Source: Scilla litardierei
Lineage: Eukaryota > Streptophyta > Magnoliopsida > Asparagales > Asparagaceae
Direction of reading: 5' to 3'
Assembly (NCBI GenBank): GCA_030789695.1
Contig: CM061142.1
Location: 568,035,281-568,099,280 of the forward strand
DNA length: 64,000 bases
This document shows positions 15,800-26,821 of this stretch, piece by piece. A model generated the notes under the pieces. That model had not been told where the DNA came from and did no database searches. It saw nothing but the letters and a program-made list of their open reading frames with translations. A program made the translations under genes and the position numbers. Position 1 is the stretch's first letter; the number at the start of each line of letters is the position of its first letter.

Positions 15800-16128
15800 G
15801 GCATCGGCCTGGAGGTTGTTTGACCTTGGTAGATGCTAGACCATTGCTTTTCTGAATTTGAGGAGCTTGGCCCGGGCGCACTTCAGGTACCGCTTCATCA
15901 GATCCTCTCTTGCTTCGAAGCTGCCTTCAATTTGCTGGACGACGAGCCTTGGTCACTGATCAACAGCACATTCGTTGTTTCAAGCGTCCGACAGAGCTTC
16001 AGCCTATTGAGGGCGGCCTTATACTCCGCCATATTGTTGGTCACCGAGAAATTGAAGCGGAGTATGCACTCCAGTAGGCTTCCCTCTGGGGTCTCTATTA
16101 CAATGATAGCTCCGCTTCTTGATCCCAA
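15800..16128 (-). pseudogene. Element G second RNase H
   Basis: The minus-strand frame has SGAIIVIETPEG and SVTNNMAEYKAALNRLKL, the same N.AEY pattern as the aRNH of element F. It continues to LISDQGSSSS, where the family has a D.QL pattern, and a frameshift follows. It lies between the first RNase H and the integrase, which supports the Tat assignment. Confidence 0.75.
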
Positions 16129-16149
16129 GGTCGATCCATCGACGTGGAT

Positions 16150-17620
16150 GACCTACAACTCGCCTTCAGACTGCGTGGAAGTTGATGGAGGGTTCTCATC
16201 AGCGAGCTGCTGCTGTTGTGTGTTTGGCCGATTGTCGGGCGTTGCTTCGCCAATTTCTTCGACGGTGCACTCTGCTACGAAGTCTGCCAGTGCTTGACCT
16301 TTGATCGCCGTTCTGGGCTTATAGATGATGTCGAATGCGCTGAGCTCAATGCTCCAATTTAGCATTCGGCCTGATCTCTCCGGCCTCCTTAGATTCTTTT
16401 CAAGTGGCGAGTTGGTGTAGAAAATAATTGAGTGCGCCTGGAAGTAAGGCTGGAGCTTTCTCACCGTCACAGTCAAGCAGTAGGTGAACTTTTCGATGGG
16501 GCTGTAGTGGGTCTCTACCTCTCAGAGCACCCGACTTGCATAGTAGACCAGCCTCTGGATGCCCCCGTCCTCTTTCACTAGGACCGAGCTGACGACTTCT
16601 TCAGCGGTGACAAGATAGAGGCCGAGCTGCTCTCATTCCTCTGGCTTTGCGAGCAGCGGCATGCTTTGTAGGTAGGCTTTGAGTTCGCCAAAATCTTAGG
16701 CGTAGGAGTCGTCCCACTCGACCTCCTTCCCTATTCCCTTCCTCTCACTAAGGGTCTTCACTAGAATCTTGAAGAATGGGAGGGACCTCTCGGCGGACTT
16801 CGATAGGAATCTACCCAGTGCAGCGATTCGGTCGTTTAGCTTCTGCAAGTCTCTGATGGTCCTTGGCTTTCCCATGTTGATGAGAGTAGATATCTTGTCG
16901 GGGTTGGCCTTGATTCCTCGCTTGATGATCATGAAGCCGAGGAAATTCCCTGACCAGACGCCAAATATGCACTTCGCTGGGTTGAGCCACATGTTGTAGT
17001 GCCGTACTTTCTGGAAGGTCTTCTCAAGGTCAGCAAGATTATCCTTGGCTTTCTTTGACTTGACTAGCATGTCATCGATGTAGACTTCAGGATTCCTGCT
17101 GACCTGGGGGTGAAAGATTTTGTTTACCATTCGTTGATAGGTTTCTCCCGCGTTCTTGAGTCCAAATGGTATCTTTGTGTAACAGAACATCCTTGGTCGG
17201 CGATGAACGACGTCTTCTCCTCGTCATGGGTTGCCATCTAGATTTGATTGTAGCCTGAAAAGGCGTCAATGAAGGTCAGCAGCTCTTATCTAGAGGCGTT
17301 GTCCACCAGGTGGTCGATCTTCTGTAGTGGGAAGCTATCTTTTGGGTAGGCCTTGTTGAGGTCGATGAAGTCCACACATATTCTCCATTTGCCGCTGGGC
17401 TTCTTCACCATCACCACATTAGCGAGCCAATCAGGATAGCTCACCTCTCTAATGAACCCGGCCTCAAGGAGCTGCTCCACCTCCTTGCCTGCTGCCCGCA
17501 TCTTCTCTTCCCTCGTTCTCTACTTCTTCTGTCGGACTGGGTAGGCTTCTGGATCGATGTGTAGCTTATGTGAGATCACCGCAGGGTTGACTCTAGGCAT
17601 GTCCGAGGGTGACCATGAGA
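16150..17620 (-). pseudogene. Element G reverse transcriptase and first RNase H
   Basis: The N-terminal RT frame (17501-17286) carries VVMVKKPSGKWRICVDF and LNKAYPKDSFPLQKIDHLVD. The next frame (17190-16696) has PFGLKNAGETYQRMVNKIF and the catalytic site VYIDDMLVKSK, with Ile where YVDD is common. It goes on to AALGRFLSKSAERSLPFF. The first RNase H follows to about 16153, ending AIKGQALADFVAEC. At least two frameshifts or stops separate the frames. Role in the family: copies the element RNA into DNA. Confidence 0.85.
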
Positions 17621-18427
17621 AAATATCTGCATTCGCCTTAAGGAGGTTAACTAGCACTGCCTTCAGCTTTGCGAGCAGGTTCGTGCCAATAGACACAGTC
17701 CTATCCGCTTCCTCCGCCACTGGTACCTCCTCTACATCCTCCACTGGAGCTGGTCGTTGATGAGCAAAGTCCTCCCGATCGTCGAGGAGGTCGATCGATA
17801 GGGCTTGCTTGGACTTCTTGTGTTTGGTGGAGCCGACGTAGCATCTTCGTGAGAGCTTCTGGCATCCCCAAACCTGCCCCACCCCGTGTGGAGTCTGGAT
17901 TTCACCATTTGATGCAGTAGCAAGGGGAGAGCTTCGACTGCGGTCATGTAAGGCCATCCAATGATTTCGTTGTATACTGAGGTGACAACGATGACGAACT
18001 ATGTCATTCGAGTGACGACCTTTGGCCTCTCCCCTAGGGTGACGAGCAGTGTGATCACTCTAATAATGGGCATCGAATGGCCGATGAAGCCTACAATCGA
18101 GCCTAAGCAGGGCTTCAGCTCTGTCCCGTTTAGTCCCATCTTCTGGATCGTGGACAAGAACAGGATGTCACACAAGCTGACTATCTCGACCAGTTGTCCG
18201 CTCACGATAGCTGGCCCGATGAGAGCTTCGATGATGATGGCATCTTCATGTGGTAGCTCGACCCCCTCCAGGTCATCATCATAGAAGGAGATGGGGGGAC
18301 GACATACTCTTCTCTGCTTTGCCCATGTGTCGGTGCCCACTGTCATAACCTGTCGGGCATAAGTCTTCCTGGCCGACGCTGAAGTACCACCCTGGGCTGG
18401 CCCGCCATAGATTACATCCACATGCAT
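17621..18427 (-). pseudogene. Element G protease region and linker to RT
   Basis: The frame 18427-17999 has the Tat signature CRPPISFYDDDLEGVELPHEDAI written here in part (ISFYDDDLEGVELPHEDA). The catalytic loop reads VEIVSLCDILF, where the family has V(D)(T/S)G followed by ..DILF. The Asp-Thr/Ser-Gly triad is therefore lost. A second frame (17957-17520) covers the acidic linker and NADIFSWSPSDMP, ending at the RT start (HKLHIDPEAYPVRQKK). The protease would cleave the polyprotein but cannot be active here. Confidence 0.75.
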
Positions 18428-18550
18428 GATCGACTCGAGCCCATGGTGGGCAACTTGCCTGGTGCCGTGGGTCGGCCGGTCAGGTCTTGCGGTCGCCCTT
18501 CCCTCGCGACATGGTCCTCCCTGGTCGACAAATCTCTGGAGAAGCCCGCC

Positions 18551-20240
18551 CTAGATCAGTCGCTCTATATCCTTCTTTAGTGCATAGCACTCGTCCGTAT
18601 CATGGCCATGGTTATGATGATACCGACAGTACTTCTGGGTGTTCCTCGCATCGGGCATTGTCCTCATCTCTGGGGGCACATCTTTGAGAAGCCCGTTTGC
18701 CTTGTGCACCGTCATTACCTTCAGCAGGGAGGTGTTGAGCCTTGTATAGTGTGCCACCTCGTGTGCTCTTTCAAGGCTGCCTCTCGGAGCGGGGTTCCTG
18801 GGGACGAGGAACCCCCTCAACAGTCCATGGTGATCTTGCCCTTGAGGGCCTCCCTGGTCGCGCCCTCTGGGGCGGTCCTGGTCACCACTTGGGGGCGATC
18901 ATCCCGTCTCGGCTGTTCACTGGGCCTCACTTCAACACGGGTGCTTTGGCTGGTACGGCCTCCTTCATCGTCCCCAACACTTCCTCGCTTAGTATATACT
19001 TCTTCGCCTGGGCAAAGAGGGCATCAAGGTTGGCAGGCGGATCATAGAGCATCGACTTGAGCAGACTCCTATTTGCCAGACCCTTCTCAAAGGCCTCCAT
19101 GACGAGCTTATCTCCGCAGCTCGTCACGTTGTGTCTCTCCTCGTTGAAGCACTGCAAGAATTTATGGATGGTCACCCCTCCTTCTGGACCACTGTGAACA
19201 GATAGTCCAACGCTTTCTCCTTCTTCGCCCGCCAAGAACTGCTAACAGAACTTGCAGGAAAGGTTGCCAAACGTATTAATGGAGCGGTTGTACATGCGAT
19301 TGTACCACTCCATCGCCGACTTCTTGAAGGCCGAATGGAAAGCTCGACAAAGGAGGGCATCATCCACTCTATGGATCTCCATTACTCCCCGGTATTGCTG
19401 CACATGATCCAGGGGATCGCCCAAACCGTCATATAGTTCAAACTGAGGTAGTTTGATCCTATGGGATACTGGGGTTGAGATCACCCTTTGGGTCAGCGGG
19501 TTGGCTTCTTCAGGGTTGGCGCGAGGCATCGTTGACCTTCAGGAGTTGTCCATGCCCCCTCAACGCTCTAGTCGTTGGTTGGAATCACCGGATGAGCCAC
19601 CTCGATGCTCAAAGGCATCCCTCCCTCGCCCCCAGGGGGTCGGGCTATGGTCGTGGCTCCTTCGCCGTTGGTCATTACGTCGAGGAGAGTGGTGCCCTGA
19701 TCGGGGGGGACTCCTGCTATGGTAGGCACACCCTTCTCGTCTCGGACTCGACAATCTCCCGTGAAAATGGCTTTCAGGATGATCCAGCCTGGGACTCTCT
19801 CGAACTATCAAGGCCGACGTCAGGGGAGCTCCTCCGCTCTCCTCCTGATGCCTTTCCATTGTAGCGGCGATGAGTCGGCACTATCGGACGGATGCTTCTT
19901 CATCCAACCCCCTTTAATAAGCAGCATCCTCATCATCATTGAACTGCTTCTGCAGAGCAGTCGCTTCATCTTCTTCGAACCGCCTTTACTGTGCGACCGC
20001 TTCTTCGTGAAATTGGGGGAGGAGATCTCGCTTCACATTACGGGGTCTGGATGGGGCCTTCTGATCGATGTGACCTGGCCTGCCTAGCAACGGCCCAGTC
20101 CTCCATCATTTTGGTGAAGTTCTCGAAGCTCTTGTAGACACTACATCCTGAATGACAGCGGACGACCCCTCAAGGGGTAGATCCATCGAGGAGGCCTTTT
20201 GGGAGAGCAATTCTCCTTGGTCAGTGGCTGCTTGTCGTGA
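18551..20240 (-). pseudogene. Element G gag
   Basis: Minus-strand frames at 19859-19560, 19529-19242, 19235-18927 and 18820-18551 follow one another. The N-terminal part is Arg/Ser/Pro-rich. The retrotransposon gag core has LPQFELYDGLGDPLDHV and AMEWYNR. The C-terminal knuckle CRYHHNHGHDTDEC matches the CCHC-like finger of Tat gags, followed by LKKDIERLI. Gag packages the RNA. The stops between frames show it is dead. The start is not resolved; coding-like sequence fades around 20.2 kb near the LTR. Confidence 0.75.
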
Positions 20241-20280
20241 CGGTGAACATGGGTGTAATCCTGATTCCTACATACGGTAC

Positions 20281-21228
20281 TAATTACTGCGGGTCAAGTC
20301 CGCGCAATAATAGAATTTGTATTTAATGGAGGAATCATGTGTATAATGAGTACAAGTATGGGGTTGATGACGAAGCTAGCATGACTTGGAGCATGCTTCG
20401 GAGGCGGAGAATCCAAGGTTGCCTGATGGTCGCCGAAGATCGCCGACTTTCGGTAGCTAAGGTGAGCTTCCTGCGAGAATAACAAATCGTTAGAAAGGCA
20501 GGGTTGGCTGTCAACTCGTAGCCTCTTCGATGCTTAAGTCAGTTAATGACTTGTAAGGAGTATGTCGAACACACTTGACGATCTTAAGGCAGATCGGCGT
20601 AACATGGCAAGCTTATGAGGAAGGCACAGATATATAGGGATATCCGACCTTGAATATTGGATAGGAGTTAAGATTTCAACTAAACAACCATCTCCTTGGT
20701 GGCTGGAGGGGGGTATTTATAGGGTCGAGAGTCGGTTGCTCACCGTCCAATCACCTGTCTAGTCTGCTTAGCTGGAGCACAAGTGGAGACGCGATAGGTC
20801 GACGAGGGTGTCAGAGATATTTATGCATTAATTGGTGTCAGACGGTGTCAGACAAATTAATGCATTAATGGGAGATACGATGGGCAACCATCAGTTCTTG
20901 CCCTTAACCTCTGGTATTAATGGTGGCGTAAGTGGTACTACATCATCCTATCAGAGATATTTATGCTAGGCCGCCCTTGGTTAGAGCCAAGCTCGATGAT
21001 CGAGCTTGGTATCTTTGGACCGTCTGGTCGCGTTTCCTGTGAGGAGAGTAGGCGACCTTCTTTTTTTAACCCTGATGGCGAGCTTGACATTCGACGAGGT
21101 GAGCTTCCCAGTGTCGCGGTGACCTTCCGTTTGGGCTTGTTCTTATTCAGGAGGGTTGGAGAGATGCCTGTTTGGGCTTCAAATAGGTATGGGCCTTTAT
21201 TATCTGGGCCGGCCTTAAGGCCGTAATA
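20281..21228 (-). repeat. 5' LTR of element G
   Basis: About 948 bp, matching 9721-10648 with many substitutions. Plus-strand ends are TAATTACTGC and CCGTAATA, so both terminal dinucleotides have drifted from TG/CA. The target duplication gcatc follows at 21229. No canonical primer-binding site is obvious in the bases before 20281. Confidence 0.85.
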
Positions 21229-21782
21229 GCATCCATGAAGCTCAAAAGCTCATAGCCAGAGGCATTATCAACTAAATGGTCGATCCAAGGTAAAGGATAG
21301 CCATCCTTCTGGCATACTTTATTGAGGTTAGTGAAGTAGACATACATTCTCCATTTGCCATTGGCTTTCTTCACCACTACCACATTAGACAACCACTCGG
21401 GATATTGGACGTCCTGAATGAAACACGCTGCAAGAAGCCGATCTACTTCTTCGATGGCGGCCTTCATCTTGTTACCACATATATTCATCTTCTTTGTTTC
21501 ATGGGCTGGAAAGTCGAGTCAACGTTCGACCTGTTAGAGATCACTTGATGGTCGATCAGGCATGTCATTGGGGGACCAGGTGAAAACGTCGGCATTTTCC
21601 CTTAGGAGGGTGATTAACTGTTCCCATAGGTCAAAAGGGAGCATCGGCCCAATAGACACATTTTTTCCTTCTTCAGAGATTTTGATGCTCTCCGTTTCTT
21701 CGACCACTATGGGCCGTCGGTCTTCATGATTGCCCTTGTTGCCGCTGAGATCATTTGGATCTTTTTGATCTACCCTTCTCAA
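21229..21782 (-). pseudogene. Element F linker and N-terminal reverse transcriptase
   Basis: Frame 21782-21534 carries the linker with NADVFTWSPNDMP. Frame 21488-21229 carries NVVVVKKANGKWRMYVYF and GYPLPWIDHLVDNASGYELL, then FMDA, where element G begins. The continuation on the other side of G (9720 downwards) starts FSGYNQIQI. The join restores the family order without any missing residues. Confidence 0.85.
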
Positions 21783-21895
21783 TGAGGTGTATAAAAGATA
21801 ACATGATCAGGCTTGCATTTGATTTCCTTTCACTTTTCCCACTCCCTCCGGAGACTAGAACTTGATCATCGGGTGGAAAGTCGCAACCACTACCT

Positions 21896-22444
21896 CTACT
21901 GAGTTGAGAAGTGGTCTACGATGATTCCATTATAGGCGAAATTGATCTTCACCACGGTGAAGTTGGTCAGACGGGTGACTTGTCGAGGAGAAGTTTCGAG
22001 GGTCACCGGTAGCGTGATGATGCCTGCTACCGGAGCAGAATGTCCTGTGAAACCCATAAGTGGTTCTGGACATTCCCTTAATTTTGACGAAGCCAATCCC
22101 ATCCTTTCCAACGTAGTGAAGAAAAGCACGTCACGCAAACACCCAGTGTCAATAAGCAATCTCTTCACCGCCACCATGTCGATGGTGGTGCTAATGACAA
22201 CAGCATCGTCATGCAGCAGCTCCACTCCCTCCAAATCCTCATTTGAGAAGGATATTGGGGGTGTTGAGTATCTAGGGCGCTTTTTTCCCACCAAGATTGT
22301 CATCAACCTCCCATCATAAAAACTTTGGAGGGAGGTCGATAACTCTGGATGTGAAGGATCTCCCAATATCATGCCGAGGACATTGGTATTGGGAGATGCC
22401 AATCTGTCTTCTTCGATTGTTGTTGGGCGAGTCGACATTATCAA
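21896..22444 (-). pseudogene. Element F protease, with gag core missing upstream
   Basis: A 182-residue frame opens about 50 bases after the primer-binding site with a short MSTRPTTIEED leader. It then passes directly into ISFSNEDLEGVELLHDDAVV and the retropepsin loop RLLIDTGCLRDVLFF, which retains the Asp-Thr-Gly triad. The usual long gag with its knuckle is absent, so a deletion joined the gag start to the protease. The frame ends near 21896 and decayed sequence leads to the linker. Confidence 0.8.
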
Positions 22445-22480
22445 AACAAATGGATGACATGGATGTCAACTCAATGTTTC

Positions 22481-22497
22481 CCACAGACGACACCAAA
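22481..22497 (-). other. Primer-binding site of element F
   Basis: Minus-strand TTTGGTGTCGTCTGTGG immediately after the LTR end. It resembles the TTTGGCGCCGTCTGTGG type found in Tat elements, with one region changed. Confidence 0.6.
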
Positions 22498-23280
22498 TGT
22501 TAAAGACCAAAGTGGTACCAAAAGTGATTTGGGCTGATGTGGAATCCTTTGTCGAGATGGATCCTTGTCAGCTGCTTGGAATGGGACCCTCGGTTGGTAG
22601 AACCGGGGTTGATGAAAGTTGGGCTAAATCTTTGGGGAAGCTCGATCAATCTCATGGTCGAGCCTGACAACAATTCAACCCTTTTATTAGGTCAAAGCCT
22701 CGAACAACGATCGATTGAGACGATCATTCGACCAATTTGTTGGGTCGAGCCTCGATCTTCCTGCATCACAAATGAACGTCAGGAGGGGTCGGATCTGGGT
22801 TTCGACCCAAATCCCCTCCGATGCTTAAGTTAGAATAGACTTAATATGAAGGCTTGGGGATGTTGAAATCCATCCAAGGGGATTTGTCTCGAGTCAGTCA
22901 CCACAAGCTTATGGAGGAAGAAATATATAAGTGGACAGAGATAAGTTATCAGATCACATATGTATGGAATCTGAAACCTTTTTCTGTTGTTCTTTTGCCT
23001 ATTTATAATTGTCGATCCTCTTTGTTAATGCATAACGACTCTTCAATTACTGCGACGAGATCTTCTCTGGGATTGCTGATAACGACTGGATATTTACTCG
23101 GTCTAATTAACCAAGCCCACCGAATCAGTGGGACTCCAATAGGAGGATGAGCTGTCTCTTTGACTATGTAATAGCTTATCATCGCTGGCAGGCTCTTGAT
23201 TTATTGGGCCGTGGTTTTAATTAATTTAATGGGCCTCATATTTATCTCCCTGCTTCGTGGGCCGTTCCAGTGTATCAACA
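22498..23280 (-). repeat. 5' LTR of element F
   Basis: Plus-strand TGTTAAAGACC...GTATCAACA, which is TGTTGATACACTGG...TTTAACA in element sense. It is 783 bp and bounded on the left by the primer-binding site. The partner LTR is outside the window, so the right boundary rests on the TG...CA termini only. Confidence 0.65.
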
Positions 23281-24117
23281 AAAATGATACTACAGACACA
23301 CATGAGGAGACAATATTATCCCAAACAACCTCCTCACAAAGCTTCTATTCCTACTAATGGTCCTTATTGACAATGGGTTCGGAGAATCGAATAACTTCAT
23401 CAGTTAAGAGATTGGCTTCTGCTCAGATACAAGAGAAGGACAAGTGGATATATTTCTATTATGATGAGAAATGTACTTGTTAAAGTTTAATATACAGTGA
23501 AAGATAGAGATAGAGATAAAAGATGAGGAACATAATCATGAAATTATAAACAAACCGAGTTACATGGTTAAGAACCAGTCTTATATATATAGACAATAGC
23601 AAATAGTTTTTACTGTAACAGATGAGAGATTACATATTATAAAGAAAGAGATCCACATACATCACATATCTCTTTATGAAAGATACAACTTGTGTTCAAA
23701 GAAACTCATGAAAGAACTATATAGTTTGTACCATTATGACCCTAATATAGATAGATCGCCTGATACAAAATACTAAAATACACATTAACATGTTTGGACA
23801 TAAAATTGTCAAGTATATTACAGAACCAAACAATGAAAGGTTGAAGATAGTTTGGTACCAATCAGAAGAAAATAGGATTCAAGCCAAACCTTAACAGTAC
23901 TACATGCCATGTATGTTAAGAGAAGGGTAAGAGTCTTTTGATGATAAAAGGGGGATTGGCCAGAGAGGGTAGAAGAAGGGAAGGAGGAAGATGTTGATTC
24001 TTTATCTGAAGAAATGTTGATGACTAGAAGCACTACAAAACTGATTCCAATACTTAAGATCTCCCCTTATGCCATGCTAATGAGTTAAACCCCTAGTACC
24101 ATTAAACTAGTAGGCAC
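23281..24117. other. Unassigned spacer with a possible protease remnant
   Basis: This stretch separates the F LTR from the H LTR. On the plus strand at about 23358-23412 a short frame reads MVLIDNGFGESNNFIS. This recalls the LIDSGA..NFIS active-site segment of Ty3/gypsy proteases, with changes and an insertion. The rest is AT-rich and gives nothing recognisable. Confidence 0.3.
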
Positions 24118-25443
24118 TGTTAGCGTATTTTATACACGTATATCTATCCCTTCACCACCATATCTTCCACGTTTATTTTATATCATTCTCGCCATTTTAC
24201 CTGTTTTGACCCATTTTTATCCATTTGATGATTTGGGGATGTCTTTTGTGTATTTCAGGGAACTCATGCATAACTCGATTCAATTTGGTGATTAGAGAAG
24301 CATGCAAGATAAGATGGCGAGGAGTAACAAAGATCGGAGGCCAAGGCGAGAAGAAAGGGGGCAATTTACAGGCAACATGACCGTGTGTGCAAACGCATGA
24401 CCGTATCAATGCATCAGCTGATGAAGGAGAGACCAGTTCAGCAGGACGGCCACGTTACACGGCCGCACTGGGATTAAGAAAGTGAGATGGCTGACAACAC
24501 AGTCATGTCACACGGACGTGCACCTAGGGCTGCTGAAGCACAAAGGGCCGACTGACACGACCGTGCCAATTTTTGGTACGGCCATGTTTGAAGCATCATC
24601 ATTTTGTAACCCTAGCTTTTCGGCGGCAACAAGGCCGTGTTGATTAGTGGCACGGCCGTGCGCCCCCAATTTTCTGTGGTTCTTTTGGAGAAACTATAAA
24701 TAGATGATGTGAGCGACTAAGAAAAGGGATCTTGAGTTGGATCTGGCGTTTCTTAGGGGTTTCTCCCCCTTTTGGGGATGTTTTTCAAGTTTTGTAAGAC
24801 TCTTATATTTCTATTTCTAGTATTAAGTATTTATCTTTTTATTTAATTGCATTGCTCTTAATTTCTTCTTGTTGTTTTTGTTATGTTTATCCCCATAAGT
24901 TATTGTTGTTTATTGTGATGTTTAGCGAGTTGATCTTTGTGCCTATGGTGAAGCTAAACCCTAGTGTAGGTTATTCATGCGGGAGGATTGCCCCAAATAT
25001 CGATTCAATTAGACTATAGTCTAGGAATGGGATTGGATGAGCTTAATTCAATTCACCCCATTATTGAGGAGGGTAGACTATTTAGTGCTAGGCGTCGACG
25101 AACCATCAGGCACACTCACTAGAACCACCTAGATCATAGCGACCGACGACCCATCGAAGCGACGATAGGGGTCCAACCTATTCTCCGAGTCCTCTCTCAT
25201 AGTTAAACATTGAGAGGATGTAGATTGAGATTCGACTATCATTTATAACTATAACCCATTGGCTCGAGAAGCTAGATCAACTCGGATGCTTAGCCCTGGC
25301 ATCTTTTCTTTTTTTTCATACTTCTAGGATTTTTCACATACTCCCATTACCATTCGCATAGCGAATTAGATACATAACTAGTCGATACTCAAACCACTGC
25401 CTCCCTGTTTTGATCCCTAAACTACAATGACATCGTAATCTGC
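24118..25443 (+). repeat. LTR H, plus orientation, truncated at its 3' end
   Basis: It starts TGTTAGCGTATTTTATACA and is the inverted, diverged copy of the E LTR at 25451-26821. A TATAAATA at 24695-24702 is in the same place as the motif of the E LTR. It carries repeated CACGGCCGTG-like motifs. No polypurine tract precedes it, so it is a 5' or solo LTR. The last bases of the LTR (TTTCACCCAACA in E) are missing, because E begins at 25451. Confidence 0.75.
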
Positions 25444-25450
25444 AAAAACT

Positions 25451-26821
25451 TGTTGGGTGAAAGTTATCGGCAAGCGCATGGTGTCGTTGTAGCTTACGGG
25501 TCAACCACAAAGAGGCAGTGGTTTGAGTATCGACTAGTTATGTATCTAATTAGCTATGCGAATGGTATTGGGAGTGTGGGAAAAATCCTAGAAGTATGAA
25601 AATAAAGAAAAGGTGCCAGAGCTAAGCATCGCCACTAGCATAGACTAAGCATCCGAGTTGATCTAGCTTCTCGAGCCAATGAGTTATAGTCATAGATGAT
25701 AGTCGAATCTCAATTTTGTCCTCTTGACATCTAACCAGGAGAGAGGACTCGGAGAATAGGTTGGACGTCGATCGTAGCCCCGAGGGTCGTCAGTCACTAC
25801 AATATAGGTGGTTCTAGTGAGTGTGTCCGATGTTTCATCTGCGCCTAGCACTAGATAGCCAACCCTCCTCGATAATGGGGTGAGTTGAATTATGCTCATC
25901 CATCCCATTCCTATATTATAGTCCAATTGAATTGATATTTGGGGCCATCCACCCACATGAATAACATACACTATGGTTTAGCTTTGCCTTAGGCACAAAA
26001 ATCTACTTGCTAAACATCACAATAAACAATAAATAACATATGGGGGACTACATCACAAGAACAACAACAAGAAGAAATTAAGAGCAATGCAATTAAAGGA
26101 AAAGATAAAGATTTAATACTAGAAATAGAAATAAAAGAGTCTTACAAAACTTGGAAGAACATCCCCCAAAGGGGGAGAAACTGTAAGAAACGCCAGATCC
26201 AACTCAAGATCCCTTTTCTCAGTCGCTCACACCATCTATTTATAGTTTCCCCAAAAGAACCACAGAAAATTGGGGACGCATGGCCGGCCACTAATCGACA
26301 TGGCCATGTCGCAACCGAAAAGCTAGGGTTACAAAATGCTGCTGCTTCAAGCATAGCCATGCCGCAAATCGAAACGGCTGTGTGAGTCGGTTCTTCGTGC
26401 TTCAGTAGCCCCAGGTGCACGGCCGTGCGACACGACCATGTTGTCATCCATCTCACTGTCTTAATTCCAGCATGAATGTTTAGCGTGATTGTGCCGTTGA
26501 AGTGGTCTTTCCTTCCTCAGCTGATGCATTGACACGGCTGTGCGTTTGTACGCGCGTCCATGTTGCCTGTAAATTGCCACCTTTATTCTCGCCTAGGCCT
26601 CCGATCTTTGTTATTCCTTGCCGTCTTATCTCCCATGCTTCTCCCATCAACAAATAGTATCGATTTATTCATGAGTTCTCTGAAATACAAAAAAGACATC
26701 CCCGAAGCATCAAATGGATAAAATTGGTTAAAAACGGGTAAAATGGAGAGAAGGATATAAAATAAACATGGAAGATGTGGGGGTGAAGGGGTAGAAAAAC
26801 ATGTATAAAATACGTCTAACA
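25451..26821 (-). repeat. 3' LTR of element E
   Basis: 1371 bp, plus-strand TGTTGGGTGA...CGTCTAACA. The first 430 bases match the 5' LTR fragment at 44852-45279. A minus-strand TATAAATA is at 26237-26244. It is the right arm of the palindrome with LTR H. Confidence 0.88.

Larger units (their letters stand above)
9721..21228 (-). mobile_element. Element G: Tat-lineage Ty3/gypsy retrotransposon with antisense gene
   Basis: LTRs at 9721-10648 and 20281-21228 are diverged direct copies. The 5-base target duplication gcatc stands at 9716-9720 and 21229-21233. The polypurine tract next to the left LTR reads GATGGGGGTAAT on the minus strand, so the element is on minus. The order from the right is gag, protease, RT, RNase H, second RNase H, integrase, a minisatellite, then an antisense gene on plus before the 3' LTR. 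This is the layout of Tat elements with an extra antisense ORF. All reading frames are broken. Confidence 0.93.
7493..23280 (-). mobile_element. Element F: degenerate Tat-lineage Ty3/gypsy retrotransposon, split by G and B
   Basis: Minus-strand pol pieces at 7493-9720 and 21229-22444 join into one order: protease, RT, RNase H, second RNase H, integrase. The second (archaeal-type) RNase H before integrase is the mark of the Tat/Ogre lineage. The RT is cut by element G at 9720/21229. The element's 3' end lies left of element B and outside the window. A primer-binding site (22481-22497) and 5' LTR (22498-23280) close the right end. No gag core is present between PBS and protease. Confidence 0.85.
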
